Positions 20,801 through 30,416 of a DNA stretch of 44,954 bases are shown here, in pieces. The notes beneath the pieces were generated by a model, which worked only from the letters and a program-made list of their open reading frames with translations, ran no database searches and was not told the origin of the DNA. Numbering within the stretch: the stretch's first letter is position 1; every line of letters begins with the position of its first letter. Origin of the DNA: Phytophthora quininea (lineage: Eukaryota > Oomycota > Peronosporomycetes > Peronosporales > Peronosporaceae); NCBI GenBank assembly GCA_011947345.1, contig JAAVTG010000741.1, positions 1-44,954 on the forward strand, in the 5' to 3' direction. The translations under genes were made by a program, and so were the position numbers.

Positions 20801-21840
20801 TTCGAACTGCTTCTTGGGAGTCCTTGTCGCACCCGCAGCAACGCGATTCCGCGCATTCTCCAACCCAGCAGCTCCCTCGCGCTCTGCAACAAGTGCCACT
20901 TCGCATCGCTTCTTGGCGGCCGTGGCTTTCCTTTTCTCTTCAGCTATTTGAGCTGCCTTTGCAGCACTCAGCTGTCTTGGCTTCTTCTCGACGCCACCGG
21001 ATACTCGACTTAGCCAGAGCCTTGGCAGGAGGTGGCGCTGCAGCTATACCAAGGGATCTTCCTGATAGAGTAGAAGAGGCCTTGGCTGATGGTATAGGTG
21101 TGGATTTGGTCTTGGATTTTGGCGAGGCCGTGGCCGACGCTTCGGTCGATGACATCGTACGCGGTTTGGCACGGGACTTGGCAGCGGCTTTCGCCGAGGC
21201 CTTGGGCGGCGGATTCGTTTAAGACTTGGCGGGCGCCTTGGGCACGGCCTTGGTCGACGACTTGGACGATGTTTTGGACGGCAACCCGTATGCTGACTTG
21301 GCTGCCAGCTTGGCTGACGGCTTGGCCGACCTCTTGGCGTACGTCGATCGCTTGGAGGCGTCTTGGGCGTCGTCTGTGGCAAGATGGCTTCCTCGTCGTC
21401 GTCATAGTCTTCAGCTTCGTAAGGAACGTAGTCTCCGTCTTCATCTGAAGATGTTGAGGTAACACGGCCGCCCCTCTTCCATGACCCTGCAATGGTCTTC
21501 GCCGCTATCGACCGGCGCTGCTGCGACAGAAGGCGCTTCTGTGACTCCAGATAGGCTCGATCTTTGCCCATGGGGGTTTCCGGGACAGAGGACGTGCGGG
21601 GCTTGGCGCTTGAGGTGCACCAGAGTCAAAGTCGGCATGAGTATCGCGCTCTCCCCGGAGAAGCGCCCTGTGCTCTGCGAAGAGACGCTTTCGGTCCTCG
21701 ATGTCTCGCCCGGTGAGGCGTTCGACAAAGCGCTGGTGCTCACTACGGGTCTCGCGTCGTTCCGGTATCCTCTTCTTTAGTTTTTGGTCGGATTTGAACT
21801 GCGCGGGAGGAGCTCCGCCAGCCACAAAAGCTTTGCGCAC
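17873..21840 (-). pseudogene. piggyBac-like transposase, six exons, frameshifted
   Basis: Exons, from the 5' end: about 21840-20622, 20330-19921, 19838-19150, 19058-18636, 18575-18256, 18074-17873, joined at GT-AG introns with matching phase. Exon 1 encodes a charged N-terminus (RRETRSEHQRFVERLTGRD; MGKDRAYLESQKRLLSQQ) and a Lys/Ala/Ser/Pro-rich stretch like a histone H1 tail. Exon 2 is acidic. Exons 3-5 carry the DDD transposase core: VILFDEAM, AVVTDRFYTS and YQKWMSGVDIHDQ. Exon 6 ends with the Cys-rich zinc domain CKVCSNRKRHIGE ... YFCAACS and TAA 17875-17873. Frame breaks lie near 21570, 21350, 21000, 19290, 18750 and 18010. No ATG precedes the N-terminal text; it opens at a GTG after a TAG, so an upstream exon may be missing. 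Confidence 0.75.
20331..20621 (-). repeat. piggyBac intron packed with ACATGTTGTAT-like words
   Basis: This 291-bp intron between exons 1 and 2 contains many copies of CATGTTGTAT, ACGTTGTAT and related words in both orientations (near 20381, 20427, 20463, 20476, 20516, 20543, 20587). The same word recurs in the other introns (18110-18240, 19072-19080, 19850-19892) and just inside the right end of the element (21986-22026), but not in the exons. Confidence 0.6.
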
Positions 21841-22041
21841 TTCCTATGTTACGTGCCGGGGTCCCGTTTCTGTGCGTCGGAGCCTAAACCTGTGCATTTC
21901 GGGGAATGTCTTGTTCTTGCTAAAGATTTGTTTATCTTAATCTAAGCATATTTTTGCCGTTTTCAGAGCCAATCCGTATTATAACATGTTGTACGTACAA
22001 CATGTTTCATGTTGTCAGATACAACGTATGGGCTTTGGGGG

Positions 22042-22505
22042 TTAAAGAACCAAGAGTTATCCACTCGCACCAAACACCACAACATGCTTAGTGATATCCG
22101 GCGCCACATCAGCGATATCGAATGTGAAATGAATTACGTTGCTAGTCGGATCAAGACCAGAATTCAAGGAGATTTTGAGTCTGTGTTGGGAGAGATGAAC
22201 CAGTTTTAATGATCCCCACGACATGCTTCGACAAAATAGCGTTAATTAGGCGGAACATGCAGTTCGAGCTGCGTAGAGTTGTCTCAGCAGCCATGGTCGA
22301 TGCAGAAGCGGTGTTTGGACCGCGGTTGACTAGTCCATCATACCGACGGAGGCACTTAATTCTGTCAACTTTGTTAATTCGTGTAGGCAGCTTAATGTCA
22401 CGGAGGGTGCGCTCTTTCCGGATTAACCCTTGTAGCTTGTCTTCGTACGGCTTTCATGCAAAATGCCCCGCCTGCTGTCGGCTGCTACGGCTGGTATACG
22501 TATAG
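22042..22505 (+). pseudogene. 3' piece of the split reading frame and an overlapping frame
   Basis: From the TTAA at 22042 the frame reads LKNQELSTRTKHHNMLSDI ... RRHISDIECEMNYVASRIK and ends at TAA 22207-22209. An ATG overlaps this stop (TAATG, 22207-22211) and opens a second frame (MIPTTCFDKIALIRRN; QFELRRVVSAAMVDAEAVFG) to 22505. This may be one protein with a lost base, or two coupled frames. The text is helical and charged, without a recognised family. Confidence 0.35.
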
Positions 22506-22752
22506 AGGACAGGCACTGGTCGACGCTTTCGCCGAGGTCGCTCTCTGCATTTCCTGCGTGAGGTTTCACTCCACATAAGGTCAAACACAAAGATCTTCAT
22601 CTGCGGGTGGCGGGAGCGGGCGCAGCACTCAGTCTTGTGGCGGCATCTTAAGAGCTACGAACTTCCATGGTTCCTAGTCTAAACGTTCACTAAACGTAAT
22701 TAATTCGAATCAATACGATATTAACACTTATAGGAGTTTATATTATAATTGA
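22506..22752. other. Left flank of the tRNA array
   Basis: AT-rich sequence with no gene visible. The junction to the array is abrupt at about 22753, where GAAAGACGCC replaces the GATAAGACGCC found in every internal unit. Confidence 0.5.
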
Positions 22753-22837
22753 AAGACGCCTCTGCTGGAAGGCAGTGAGCGAGCGAGCAAGTAGTTTGCG
22801 CGGGTGGCGAGAGCGGTCGATGCGTTGCGTTTTGGGA

Positions 22838-22845
22838 CACGTGAC
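22838..22845. promoter_or_regulatory. CACGTGAC box upstream of each tRNA
   Basis: CACGTGAC lies 120-127 bp upstream of the first tRNA and at the matching place in every unit (for example 23882, 24946, 26010). It is an E-box/CDEI-like palindrome of the sort bound by bHLH proteins. Function here is inferred only from its constancy, and the whole unit is conserved. Confidence 0.3.
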
Positions 22846-22937
22846 GCACGGTGGGGCTAGCTTGGGATGTGCGCTTGGTAATGTGGCCACTGGGGAGCGC
22901 GTGCGGTTGCTGTGGGCGCCGATCTGAGGCGGTGAGG

Positions 22938-22943
22938 AAATTT
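22938..22943 (+). promoter_or_regulatory. AAATTT, TATA-like, about 25 bp before each tRNA
   Basis: The AAATTT in GAGGAAATTTGAG is the only AT-only hexamer close upstream of the tRNA and sits where a TATA-like element helps some Pol III tRNA genes. It is unchanged in all units, including the last. Confidence 0.35.
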
Positions 22944-22964
22944 GAGAAGTGTCGACTTTACAGA

Positions 22965-23036
22965 GCCCCTATAGCTCAGTGGTAGAGCACCCGCTTAGTA
23001 AGCGGAAGGTCGGTAGTTCAATCCTGCCTGGGGGCA
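22965..23036 (+). tRNA. trnT(agu): tRNA-Thr (AGT), unit 1 (reference copy)
   Basis: The 72-nt gene folds as a standard cloverleaf: acceptor GCCCCTA/TGGGGGC, D stem GCTC/GAGC with loop AGTGGTA, anticodon stem CCCGC/GCGGA (outermost pair a C-A mismatch) around loop TTAGTAA, variable AGGTC, T stem GGTAG/CTGCC with loop TTCAATC, discriminator A. The anticodon AGT, with A34 normally made inosine, reads ACU and ACC (Thr); A37 fits ANN codons. There is no intron and no encoded CCA, as usual in eukaryotes. The internal A box (TAGCTCAGTGGT) and B box (GTTCAATCC) are intact. The first T4 run downstream is 81 bp past the 3' end. Confidence 0.95.
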
Positions 23037-23110
23037 CTCACTTTCCTGGCTTCCTTCCGAGTCGTCAATCGTCTCGAAGGTTGGCTTGGCGTGCTATCCC
23101 GGCACCCTTT

Positions 23111-23149
23111 GCTCGGTTTTGCTCGGTTTTGCTCGGTTTTGCTCGGTTT
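23111..23149 (+). terminator. GCTCGGTTTT 10-mer block, probable Pol III stops (unit 1)
   Basis: Three GCTCGGTTTT copies and a final GCTCGGTTT. These are the first T4 runs after the tRNA. RNA polymerase III stops at such runs, so the block may act as a serial terminator. T4 counts by unit, in order: 3, 5, 5, 4, 4, 4, 3, 4, 3, 4, 2, 3, 3, 4, 3, 4, 4, 4, 2, 3, 1. Units 2-4 contain a GCGCGGTTTT variant. Confidence 0.5.
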
Positions 23150-23439
23150 GCTGGCGCAGTCGCCCGCTTGCTTTGCTCGCTTGTTTGCCGTCCGCTTCGC
23201 CCCGCTCTTTGCCTGCCTCGTCGCAGCGTGCTGCAGTCCGCTCGTGGGGTCCGCCACCAGCTCCAATGCTTCGATGGTCCGCTGCGTCATTTCTCTTTCG
23301 CCGAGCGCTGCAGCATATGCGTCCCGTCGTACTCCACGTTGCCACCCTCTCGTCTCTCGACGGGACACGGCAGAGGCTGACAACTTCTCGTGCAGCCTGG
23401 CACAACTCACAAACCCGTTGTGTTACGAGTTGCGATGTT

Positions 23440-23478
23440 GCTGTCGCGACAGCGCCCGGTGGGTGGAGCGATACCCAC
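23440..23478. repeat. Perfect palindrome plus hairpin, present in every unit
   Basis: GCTGTCGCGACAGC (23440-23453) is a perfect 14-bp palindrome. Five bases later GTGGGT (23459-23464) pairs with ACCCAC (23473-23478) around an 8-base loop. Both recur in every unit; in the last unit one loop base is changed (GGAGCGAT to GGATCGAT) while the stem is kept. It may form a cruciform or structured RNA, or be a protein site. Confidence 0.5.
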
Positions 23479-24008
23479 TCACCCAACGTTTCTGCTCTGC
23501 TCTCATGCGTTGCCGATAATTCCTTCGTGCAGCCCTGGCCTCAATGTCGATTGTTACTTTGGACACGACCGCACGGTAGCAGCCAAGCAGCCAAGCTATG
23601 GACCGACTGGCAGCAATACATGGGCAGCAATGCGGAAGAGAGGGGACGGAGGGGGATCGAAATGGAGACGCGCGTCGAGCCACGGTTTGGGATCTCAACG
23701 AAGCCGTCACCAAGCCGTCACCAAGCCGCAGGACATTGAGACCGTGTCTTCAGGCGTGGGTGGCGTGACAGCAGAGCTATGGGGCTATGGGTTGATAAGA
23801 CGCCTCTGCTGGAAGGCAGTGAGCGAGCGAGCAAGTAGTTTGCGCGGGTGGCGAGAGCGGTCGATGCGTTGCGTTTTGGGACACGTGACGCACGGTGGGG
23901 CTAGCTTGGGATGTGCGCTTGGTAATGTGGCCACTGGGGAGCGCGTGCGGTTGCTGTGGGCGCCGATCTGAGGCGGTGAGGAAATTTGAGAAGTGTCGAC
24001 TTTACAGA

Positions 24009-24080
24009 GCCCCTATAGCTCAGTGGTAGAGCACCCGCTTAGTAAGCGGAAGGTCGGTAGTTCAATCCTGCCTGGGGGCA
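24009..24080 (+). tRNA. trnT(agu): tRNA-Thr (AGT), unit 2
   Basis: Same sequence as the copy at 22965. It is 1044 bp after it. The unit that follows has the longest terminator block (five T4 runs with GCGCGG variants). Confidence 0.95.
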
Positions 24081-25072
24081 CTCACTTTCCTGGCTTCCTT
24101 CCGAGTCGTCAATCGTCTCGAAGGTTGGCTTGGCGTGCTATCCCGGCACCCTTTGCTCGGTTTTGCTCGGTTTTGCGCGGTTTTGCGCGGTTTTGCTCGG
24201 TTTTGCTCGGTTTGCTGGCGCAGTCGCCCGCTTGCTTTGCTCGCTTGTTTGCCGTCCGCTTCGCCCCGCTCTTTGCCTGCCTCGTCGCAGCGTGCTGCAG
24301 TCCGCTCGTGGGGTCCGCCACCAGCTCCAATGCTTCGATGGTCCGCTGCGTCATTTCTCTTTCGCCGAGCGCTGCAGCATATGCGTCCCGTCGTACTCCA
24401 CGTTGCCACCCTCTCGTCTCTCGACGGGACACGGCAGAGGCTGACAACTTCTCGTGCAGCCTGGCACAACTCACAAACCCGTTGTGTTACGAGTTGCGAT
24501 GTTGCTGTCGCGACAGCGCCCGGTGGGTGGAGCGATACCCACTCACCCAACGTTTCTGCTCTGCTCTCATGCGTTGCCGATAATTCCTTCGTGCAGCCCT
24601 GGCCTCAATGTCGATTGTTACTTTGGACACGACCGCACGGTAGCAGCCAAGCAGCCAAGCTATGGACCGACTGGCAGCAATACATGGGCAGCAATGCGGA
24701 AGAGAGGGGACGGAGGGGGATCGAAATGGAGACGCGCGTCGAGCCACGGTTTGGGATCTCAACGAAGCCGTCACCAAGCCGTCACCAAGCCGCAGGACAT
24801 TGAGACCGTGTCTTCAGGCGTGGGTGGCGTGACAGCAGAGCTATGGGGCTATGGGTTGATAAGACGCCTCTGCTGGAAGGCAGTGAGCGAGCGAGCAAGT
24901 AGTTTGCGCGGGTGGCGAGAGCGGTCGATGCGTTGCGTTTTGGGACACGTGACGCACGGTGGGGCTAGCTTGGGATGTGCGCTTGGTAATGTGGCCACTG
25001 GGGAGCGCGTGCGGTTGCTGTGGGCGCCGATCTGAGGCGGTGAGGAAATTTGAGAAGTGTCGACTTTACAGA

Positions 25073-25144
25073 GCCCCTATAGCTCAGTGGTAGAGCACCC
25101 GCTTAGTAAGCGGAAGGTCGGTAGTTCAATCCTGCCTGGGGGCA
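25073..25144 (+). tRNA. trnT(agu): tRNA-Thr (AGT), unit 3
   Basis: Identical copy, 1064 bp after the previous one. The whole unit appears identical to unit 2. Confidence 0.95.
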
Positions 25145-26136
25145 CTCACTTTCCTGGCTTCCTTCCGAGTCGTCAATCGTCTCGAAGGTTGGCTTGGCGT
25201 GCTATCCCGGCACCCTTTGCTCGGTTTTGCTCGGTTTTGCGCGGTTTTGCGCGGTTTTGCTCGGTTTTGCTCGGTTTGCTGGCGCAGTCGCCCGCTTGCT
25301 TTGCTCGCTTGTTTGCCGTCCGCTTCGCCCCGCTCTTTGCCTGCCTCGTCGCAGCGTGCTGCAGTCCGCTCGTGGGGTCCGCCACCAGCTCCAATGCTTC
25401 GATGGTCCGCTGCGTCATTTCTCTTTCGCCGAGCGCTGCAGCATATGCGTCCCGTCGTACTCCACGTTGCCACCCTCTCGTCTCTCGACGGGACACGGCA
25501 GAGGCTGACAACTTCTCGTGCAGCCTGGCACAACTCACAAACCCGTTGTGTTACGAGTTGCGATGTTGCTGTCGCGACAGCGCCCGGTGGGTGGAGCGAT
25601 ACCCACTCACCCAACGTTTCTGCTCTGCTCTCATGCGTTGCCGATAATTCCTTCGTGCAGCCCTGGCCTCAATGTCGATTGTTACTTTGGACACGACCGC
25701 ACGGTAGCAGCCAAGCAGCCAAGCTATGGACCGACTGGCAGCAATACATGGGCAGCAATGCGGAAGAGAGGGGACGGAGGGGGATCGAAATGGAGACGCG
25801 CGTCGAGCCACGGTTTGGGATCTCAACGAAGCCGTCACCAAGCCGTCACCAAGCCGCAGGACATTGAGACCGTGTCTTCAGGCGTGGGTGGCGTGACAGC
25901 AGAGCTATGGGGCTATGGGTTGATAAGACGCCTCTGCTGGAAGGCAGTGAGCGAGCGAGCAAGTAGTTTGCGCGGGTGGCGAGAGCGGTCGATGCGTTGC
26001 GTTTTGGGACACGTGACGCACGGTGGGGCTAGCTTGGGATGTGCGCTTGGTAATGTGGCCACTGGGGAGCGCGTGCGGTTGCTGTGGGCGCCGATCTGAG
26101 GCGGTGAGGAAATTTGAGAAGTGTCGACTTTACAGA

Positions 26137-26208
26137 GCCCCTATAGCTCAGTGGTAGAGCACCCGCTTAGTAAGCGGAAGGTCGGTAGTTCAATCCTGCC
26201 TGGGGGCA
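26137..26208 (+). tRNA. trnT(agu): tRNA-Thr (AGT), unit 4
   Basis: Identical copy. Its unit shares the GCGCGGTTTT variants of units 2-3 with one T lost, and first shows the CTAGCGGG form (TT missing) before the next tRNA. Confidence 0.95.
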
Positions 26209-27199
26209 CTCACTTTCCTGGCTTCCTTCCGAGTCGTCAATCGTCTCGAAGGTTGGCTTGGCGTGCTATCCCGGCACCCTTTGCTCGGTTTTGCTCGGTT
26301 TTGCGCGGTTTTGCGCGGTTTGCTCGGTTTTGCTCGGTTTGCTGGCGCAGTCGCCCGCTTGCTTTGCTCGCTTGTTTGCCGTCCGCTTCGCCCCGCTCTT
26401 TGCCTGCCTCGTCGCAGCGTGCTGCAGTCCGCTCGTGGGGTCCGCCACCAGCTCCAATGCTTCGATGGTCCGCTGCGTCATTTCTCTTTCGCCGAGCGCT
26501 GCAGCATATGCGTCCCGTCGTACTCCACGTTGCCACCCTCTCGTCTCTCGACGGGACACGGCAGAGGCTGACAACTTCTCGTGCAGCCTGGCACAACTCA
26601 CAAACCCGTTGTGTTACGAGTTGCGATGTTGCTGTCGCGACAGCGCCCGGTGGGTGGAGCGATACCCACTCACCCAACGTTTCTGCTCTGCTCTCATGCG
26701 TTGCCGATAATTCCTTCGTGCAGCCCTGGCCTCAATGTCGATTGTTACTTTGGACACGACCGCACGGTAGCAGCCAAGCAGCCAAGCTATGGACCGACTG
26801 GCAGCAATACATGGGCAGCAATGCGGAAGAGAGGGGACGGAGGGGGATCGAAATGGAGACGCGCGCGTCGAGCCACGGTTTGGGATCTCAACGAAGCCGT
26901 CACCAAGCCGTCACCAAGCCGCAGGACATTGAGACCGTGTCTTCAGGCGTGGGTGGCGTGACAGCAGAGCTATGGGGCTATGGGTTGATAAGACGCCTCT
27001 GCTGGAAGGCAGTGAGCGAGCGAGCAAGTAGTTTGCGCGGGTGGCGAGAGCGGTCGATGCGTTGCGTTTTGGGACACGTGACGCACGGTGGGGCTAGCGG
27101 GATGTGCGCTTGGTAATGTGGCCACTGGGGAGCGCGTGCGGTTGCTGTGGGCGCCGATCTGAGGCGGTGAGGAAATTTGAGAAGTGTCGACTTTACAGA

Positions 27200-27271
27200 G
27201 CCCCTATAGCTCAGTGGTAGAGCACCCGCTTAGTAAGCGGAAGGTCGGTAGTTCAATCCTGCCTGGGGGCA
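27200..27271 (+). tRNA. trnT(agu): tRNA-Thr (AGT), unit 5
   Basis: Identical copy. The unit carries the unique change AAGCAGTCGCC in the short AAGCCGTCACC duplication. Confidence 0.95.
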
Positions 27272-28251
27272 CTCACTTTCCTGGCTTCCTTCCGAGTCGT
27301 CAATCGTCTCGAAGGTTGGCTTGGCGTGCTATCCCGGCACCCTTTGCTCGGTTTTGCTCGGTTTTGCTCGGTTTTGCTCGGTTTTGCTCGGTTTGCTGGC
27401 GCAGTCGCCCGCTTGCTTTGCTCGCTTGTTTGCCGTCCGCTTCGCCCCGCTCTTTGCCTGCCTCGTCGCAGCGTGCTGCAGTCCGCTCGTGGGGTCCGCC
27501 ACCAGCTCCAATGCTTCGATGGTCCGCTGCGTCATTTCTCTTTCGCCGAGCGCTGCAGCATATGCGTCCCGTCGTACTCCACGTTGCCACCCTCTCGTCT
27601 CTCGACGGGACACGGCAGAGGCTGACAACTTCTCGTGCAGCCTGGCACAACTCACAAACCCGTTGTGTTACGAGTTGCGATGTTGCTGTCGCGACAGCGC
27701 CCGGTGGGTGGAGCGATACCCACTCACCCAACGTTTCTGCTCTGCTCTCATGCGTTGCCGATAATTCCTTCGTGCAGCCCTGGCCTCAATGTCGATTGTT
27801 ACTTTGGACACGACCGCACGGTAGCAGCCAAGCAGCCAAGCTATGGACCGACTGGCAGCAATACATGGGCAGCAATGCGGAAGAGAGGGGACGGAGGGGG
27901 ATCGAAATGGAGACGCGCGTCGAGCCACGGTTTGGGATCTCAACGAAGCAGTCGCCAAGCCGTCACCAAGCCGCAGGACATTGAGACCGTGTCTTCAGGC
28001 GTGGGTGGCGTGACAGCAGAGCTATGGGGCTATGGGTTGATAAGACGCCTCTGCTGGAAGGCAGTGAGCGAGCGAGCAAGTAGTTTGCGCGGGTGGCGAG
28101 AGCGGTCGATGCGTTGCGTTTTGGGACACGTGACGCACGGTGGGGCTAGCGGGATGTGCGCTTGGTAATGTGGCCACTGGGGAGCGCGTGCGGTTGCTGT
28201 GGGCGCCGATCTGAGGCGGTGAGGAAATTTGAGAAGTGTCGACTTTACAGA

Positions 28252-28323
28252 GCCCCTATAGCTCAGTGGGAGAGCACCCGCTTAGTAAGCGGAAGGTCGG
28301 TAGTTCAATCCTGCCTGGGGGCA
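28252..28323 (+). tRNA. trnT(agu): tRNA-Thr (AGT), unit 6, D-loop variant
   Basis: One substitution in the D loop, AGTGGTA to AGTGGGA, otherwise identical. The change falls in the A box but leaves the conserved GG. The same variant recurs at 31396. Confidence 0.93.
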
Positions 28324-29302
28324 CTCACTTTCCTGGCTTCCTTCCGAGTCGTCAATCGTCTCGAAGGTTGGCTTGGCGTGCTATCCCGGCACCCTTTGCT
28401 CGGTTTTGCTCGGTTTTGCTCGGTTTTGCTCGGTTTTGCTCGGTTTGCTGGCGCAGTCGCCCGCTTGCTTTGCTCGCTTGTTTGCCGTCCGCTTCGCCCC
28501 GCTCTTTGCCTGCCTCGTCGCAGCGTGCTGCAGTCCGCTCGTGGGGTCCGCCACCAGCTCCAATGCTTCGATGGTCCGCTGCGTCATTTCTCTTTCGCCG
28601 AGCGCTGCAGCATATGCGTCCCGTCGTACTCCACGTTGCCACCCTCTCGTCTCTCGACGGGACACGGCAGAGGCTGACAACTTCTCGTGCAGCCTGGCAC
28701 AACTCACAAACCCGTTGTGTTACGAGTTGCGATGTTGCTGTCGCGACAGCGCCCGGTGGGTGGAGCGATACCCACTCACCCAACGTTTCTGCTCTGCTCT
28801 CATGCGTTGCCGATAATTCCTTCGTGCAGCCCTGGCCTCAATGTCGATTGTTACTTTGGACACGACCGCACGGTAGCAGCCAAGCAGCCAAGCTATGGAC
28901 CGACTGGCAGCAATACATGGGCAGCAATGCGGAAGAGAGGGGACGGAGGATCGAAATGGAGACGCGCGTCGAGCCACGGTTTGGGATCTCAACGAAGCCG
29001 TCACCAAGCCGTCACCAAGCCGCAGGACATTGAGACCGTGTCTTCAGGCGTGGGTGGCGTGACAGCAGAGCTATGGGGCTATGGGTTGATAAGACGCCTC
29101 TGCTGGAAGGCAGTGAGCGAGCGAGCAAGTAGTTTGCGCGGGTGGCGAGAGCGGTCGATGCGTTGCGTTTTGGGACACGTGACGCACGGTGGGGCTAGCT
29201 TGGGATGTGCGCTTGGTAATGTGGCCACTGGGGAGCGCGTGCGGTTGCTGTGGGCGCCGATCTGAGGCGGTGAGGAAATTTGAGAAGTGTCGACTTTACA
29301 GA

Positions 29303-29374
29303 GCCCCTATAGCTCAGTGGTAGAGCACCCGCTTAGTAAGCGGAAGGTCGGTAGTTCAATCCTGCCTGGGGGCA
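29303..29374 (+). tRNA. trnT(agu): tRNA-Thr (AGT), unit 7
   Basis: Identical to the reference copy; three T4 runs follow. Confidence 0.95.
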
Positions 29375-30344
29375 CTCACTTTCCTGGCTTCCTTCCGAGT
29401 CGTCAATCGTCTCGAAGGTTGGCTTGGCGTGCTATCCCGGCACCCTTTGCTCGGTTTTGCTCGGTTTTGCTCGGTTTTGCTCGGTTTGCTGGCGCAGTCG
29501 CCCGCTTGCTTTGCTCGCTTGTTTGCCGTCCGCTTCGCCCCGCTCTTTGCCTGCCTCGTCGCAGCGTGCTGCAGTCCGCTCGTGGGGTCCGCCACCAGCT
29601 CCAATGCTTCGATGGTCCGCTGCGTCATTTCTCTTTCGCCGAGCGCTGCAGCATATGCGTCCCGTCGTACTCCACGTTGCCACCCTCTCGTCTCTCGACG
29701 GGACACGGCAGAGGCTGACAACTTCTCGTGCAGCCTGGCACAACTCACAAACCCGTTGTGTTACGAGTTGCGATGTTGCTGTCGCGACAGCGCCCGGTGG
29801 GTGGAGCGATACCCACTCACCCAACGTTTCTGCTCTGCTCTCATGCGTTGCCGATAATTCCTTCGTGCAGCCCTGGCCTCAATGTCGATTGTTACTTTGG
29901 ACACGACCGCACGGTAGCAGCCAAGCAGCCAAGCTATGGACCGACTGGCAGCAATACATGGGCAGCAATGCGGAAGAGAGGGGACGGAGGGGGATCGAAA
30001 TGGAGACGCGCGTCGAGCCACGGTTTGGGATCTCAACGAAGCCGTCACCAAGCCGTCACCAAGCCGCAGGACATTGAGACCGTGTCTTCAGGCGTGGGTG
30101 GCGTGACAGCAGAGCTATGGGGCTATGGGTTGATAAGACGCCTCTGCTGGAAGGCAGTGAGCGAGCGAGCAAGTAGTTTGCGCGGGTGGCGAGAGCGGTC
30201 GATGCGTTGCGTTTTGGGACACGTGACGCACGGTGGGGCTAGCGGGATGTGCGCTTGGTAATGTGGCCACTGGGGAGCGCGTGCGGTTGCTGTGGGCGCC
30301 GATCTGAGGCGGTGAGGAAATTTGAGAAGTGTCGACTTTACAGA

Positions 30345-30416
30345 GCCCCTATAGCTCAGTGGTAGAGCACCCGCTTAGTAAGCGGAAGGTCGGTAGTTCA
30401 ATCCTGCCTGGGGGCA
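30345..30416 (+). tRNA. trnT(agu): tRNA-Thr (AGT), unit 8
   Basis: Identical copy; the 3' flank has CACTTTCTGG (one C fewer), a mark shared with units 15 and 19. Confidence 0.95.

Larger units (their letters stand above)
17171..22041 (-). mobile_element. piggyBac-type transposon, about 4.87 kb
   Basis: The right end reads, on the minus strand, TTAA then CCCCCAAAGCCCATACGTTGT (22045 inward). The left end on the plus strand reads ATAA then CCCCCAACGCCTAAGTTGT (17167 inward). Allowing small gaps, these are matching inverted ends next to a TTAA target site, with the left copy of the target mutated to ATAA. piggyBac elements use exactly TTAA. The inside carries a multi-exon piggyBac transposase on the minus strand and one more acidic frame. 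Confidence 0.65.
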
